NCBI GenBank assembly: GCA_023438785.1
Contig: JAEXQJ010000065.1
Span: 1 to 6,401, forward strand
Length of the DNA stretch: 6,401 nucleotides
Source: Pseudomonadota bacterium
GTDB taxonomy: Bacteria > Myxococcota_A > Polyangia > Fen-1088
Reading direction: 5' to 3'
Below, piece after piece: positions 5,727-6,401 of this stretch. The notes beneath the pieces are model-generated. The model searched no databases and was not told the origin of the DNA. It was given only the letters and a program-made list of their open reading frames with translations. The translations under genes and the position numbers were made by a program. Position 1 is the stretch's first letter. Each line of letters opens with the position of its first letter.

Positions 5727-6401
5727 ATCCGGCGCCCTTCCGGCCGCAATTGCCGTCGCGTTTTCACTCGTGTGCGCCTGCTCGTCGTCCAATACAGATG
5801 GACCCACCGCCTCGGGTGGAAAAGCAGGTGACGGACCTGGCTCCGGCGGAGCGACGACCTCCGGCGGCGTGGTCGGCAGCGGCGGAAGCCACGGCGGCGC
5901 AGGCAGCGCCGGGACCGCCGGCGGAGGTGCGGGCTCGGCGTCGAGCGGCGGTCATGCCGCTGGAGGCAAGGCGGGCTCCGGAGGCAAGGCGGGCTCCGGA
6001 GGTGCTGCTGGAGGCTCGGCCGGCGCCGCGGGCACTTCCGGCGCGGGCGGGGGCGGGCAGGGCGGGGGTGGAGCCAGCGGCAGGGGCGGCTCGGCAGGCG
6101 GTACAGGGGGAAGCGCGACCGGCGGCAGCGGAGGTGCGCGTGACGCGGGAAGCGACTCGCCGACGAATCGAGATGCGAGCTCGACGGGCCCCGAGCCCTT
6201 CACCTTCGGCAAGCCGCCGGCCGCGGCCGCGCGCTTCAAGAAGGGCATCAACCTGGGCAATCGCCTGGAAGCGCCCAGCGAAGGCGAGTGGGGCGGCAAG
6301 GTGCTGGCCAGCGACTTTCCATTCATCGCCAAGCGTGGCTTCGACCACGTGCGCATTCCCATCCGCTTCAGCGGTCACGCGCTCACCAGCGCGCCCTACA
6401 C
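5716..6401 (+). CDS. Secreted lipoprotein with GH5 cellulase-like domain (3' end outside window)
   Basis: The open frame encodes 228 complete residues and runs off the window. Residues 1-21 form a signal peptide (R4, hydrophobic 7-19) with a lipobox VCA-C and lipidated C22, predicting a membrane-anchored or surface lipoprotein. Residues about 26-141 are a Gly/Ser/Ala-rich linker without hydrophobic content, including two GGKAGS units from an 18-bp direct repeat. The catalytic domain starts near 170: KKGINLGNRLEAP (175-187), EGEWGG, DFPFIAKRGF, then HVRIPIRFSGH with R213, which matches the conserved Arg of glycoside hydrolase family 5. The two catalytic Glu residues would be downstream and cannot be checked. 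The family typically cleaves beta-1,4-glucans such as cellulose. The start codon lacks a clear Shine-Dalgarno, but it places the signal peptide correctly. The linker style is common in Polyangia lipoproteins. Confidence 0.8.
   Translation, partial: MSHRSGALPAAIAVAFSLVCACSSSNTDGPTASGGKAGDGPGSGGATTSGGVVGSGGSHGGAGSAGTAGGGAGSASSGGHAAGGKAGSGGKAGSGGAAGGSAGAAGTSGAGGGGQGGGGASGRGGSAGGTGGSATGGSGGARDAGSDSPTNRDASSTGPEPFTFGKPPAAAARFKKGINLGNRLEAPSEGEWGGKVLASDFPFIAKRGFDHVRIPIRFSGHALTSAPY
5962..5997 (+). repeat. Two perfect 18-bp direct repeats in the linker
   Basis: GGAGGCAAGGCGGGCTCC occurs twice head to tail (5962-5979 and 5980-5997), in frame, each encoding Gly-Gly-Lys-Ala-Gly-Ser. The perfect match suggests recent slippage and a linker that varies in length. 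Confidence 0.9.

Noticed and set aside
5764..6378. Minus-strand open frames opposite the GH5 lipoprotein
   Set aside because: They are reverse readings of the Gly-rich linker, giving Pro/Ala- or Arg/Ala-rich products. The + strand has a lipobox and GH5 motifs.

Overview
The window is about 6.4 kb of very GC-rich DNA with every supportable gene on the + strand. Three features point to a cellulolytic myxobacterium of the Polyangia/Sorangium type: a PUFA-synthase-like megasynthase with tandem carrier domains, a long Gly/Ser/Ala-rich linker on a lipoprotein, and a family 5 glycoside hydrolase. This is an inference from gene content; there is no rRNA or other marker gene.

Region 1 (1-4555) is a lipid/polyketide operon end. 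The window opens inside a large synthase gene. What is visible is four near-identical acyl carrier domains joined by Ala/Pro linkers, a ketoreductase with an N-terminal structural half, and a C-terminal double-hotdog dehydratase. The ketosynthase and acyltransferase expected in such an enzyme would lie upstream. The stop codon of the synthase overlaps the start codon of an Sfp-type phosphopantetheinyl transferase by one base, so the carrier domains and the enzyme expected to activate them are made together. All four carrier domains have Thr where Ser normally takes the phosphopantetheine arm. The reading frame is also broken by a TAG at positions 6-8, exactly where the other repeats encode Tyr.

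Region 2 (4556-5715) holds two small membrane proteins. The first (4755-5174) is an unrecognised protein with about five hydrophobic segments and a possible sigma-54 type promoter just upstream. The second (5296-5646) is a DUF4405-like protein with an excellent ribosome binding site, a CxxC pair and a His-rich tail. The intergenic stretches (199, 121 and 69 bases) contain several strong inverted repeats that may be terminators or leader structures.

Region 3 (5716-6401) is the start of a secreted lipoprotein: lipobox signal peptide, a Gly-rich linker of more than 100 residues, then the first part of a GH5 cellulase-like domain that runs off the window. It has no evident link to the synthase operon.
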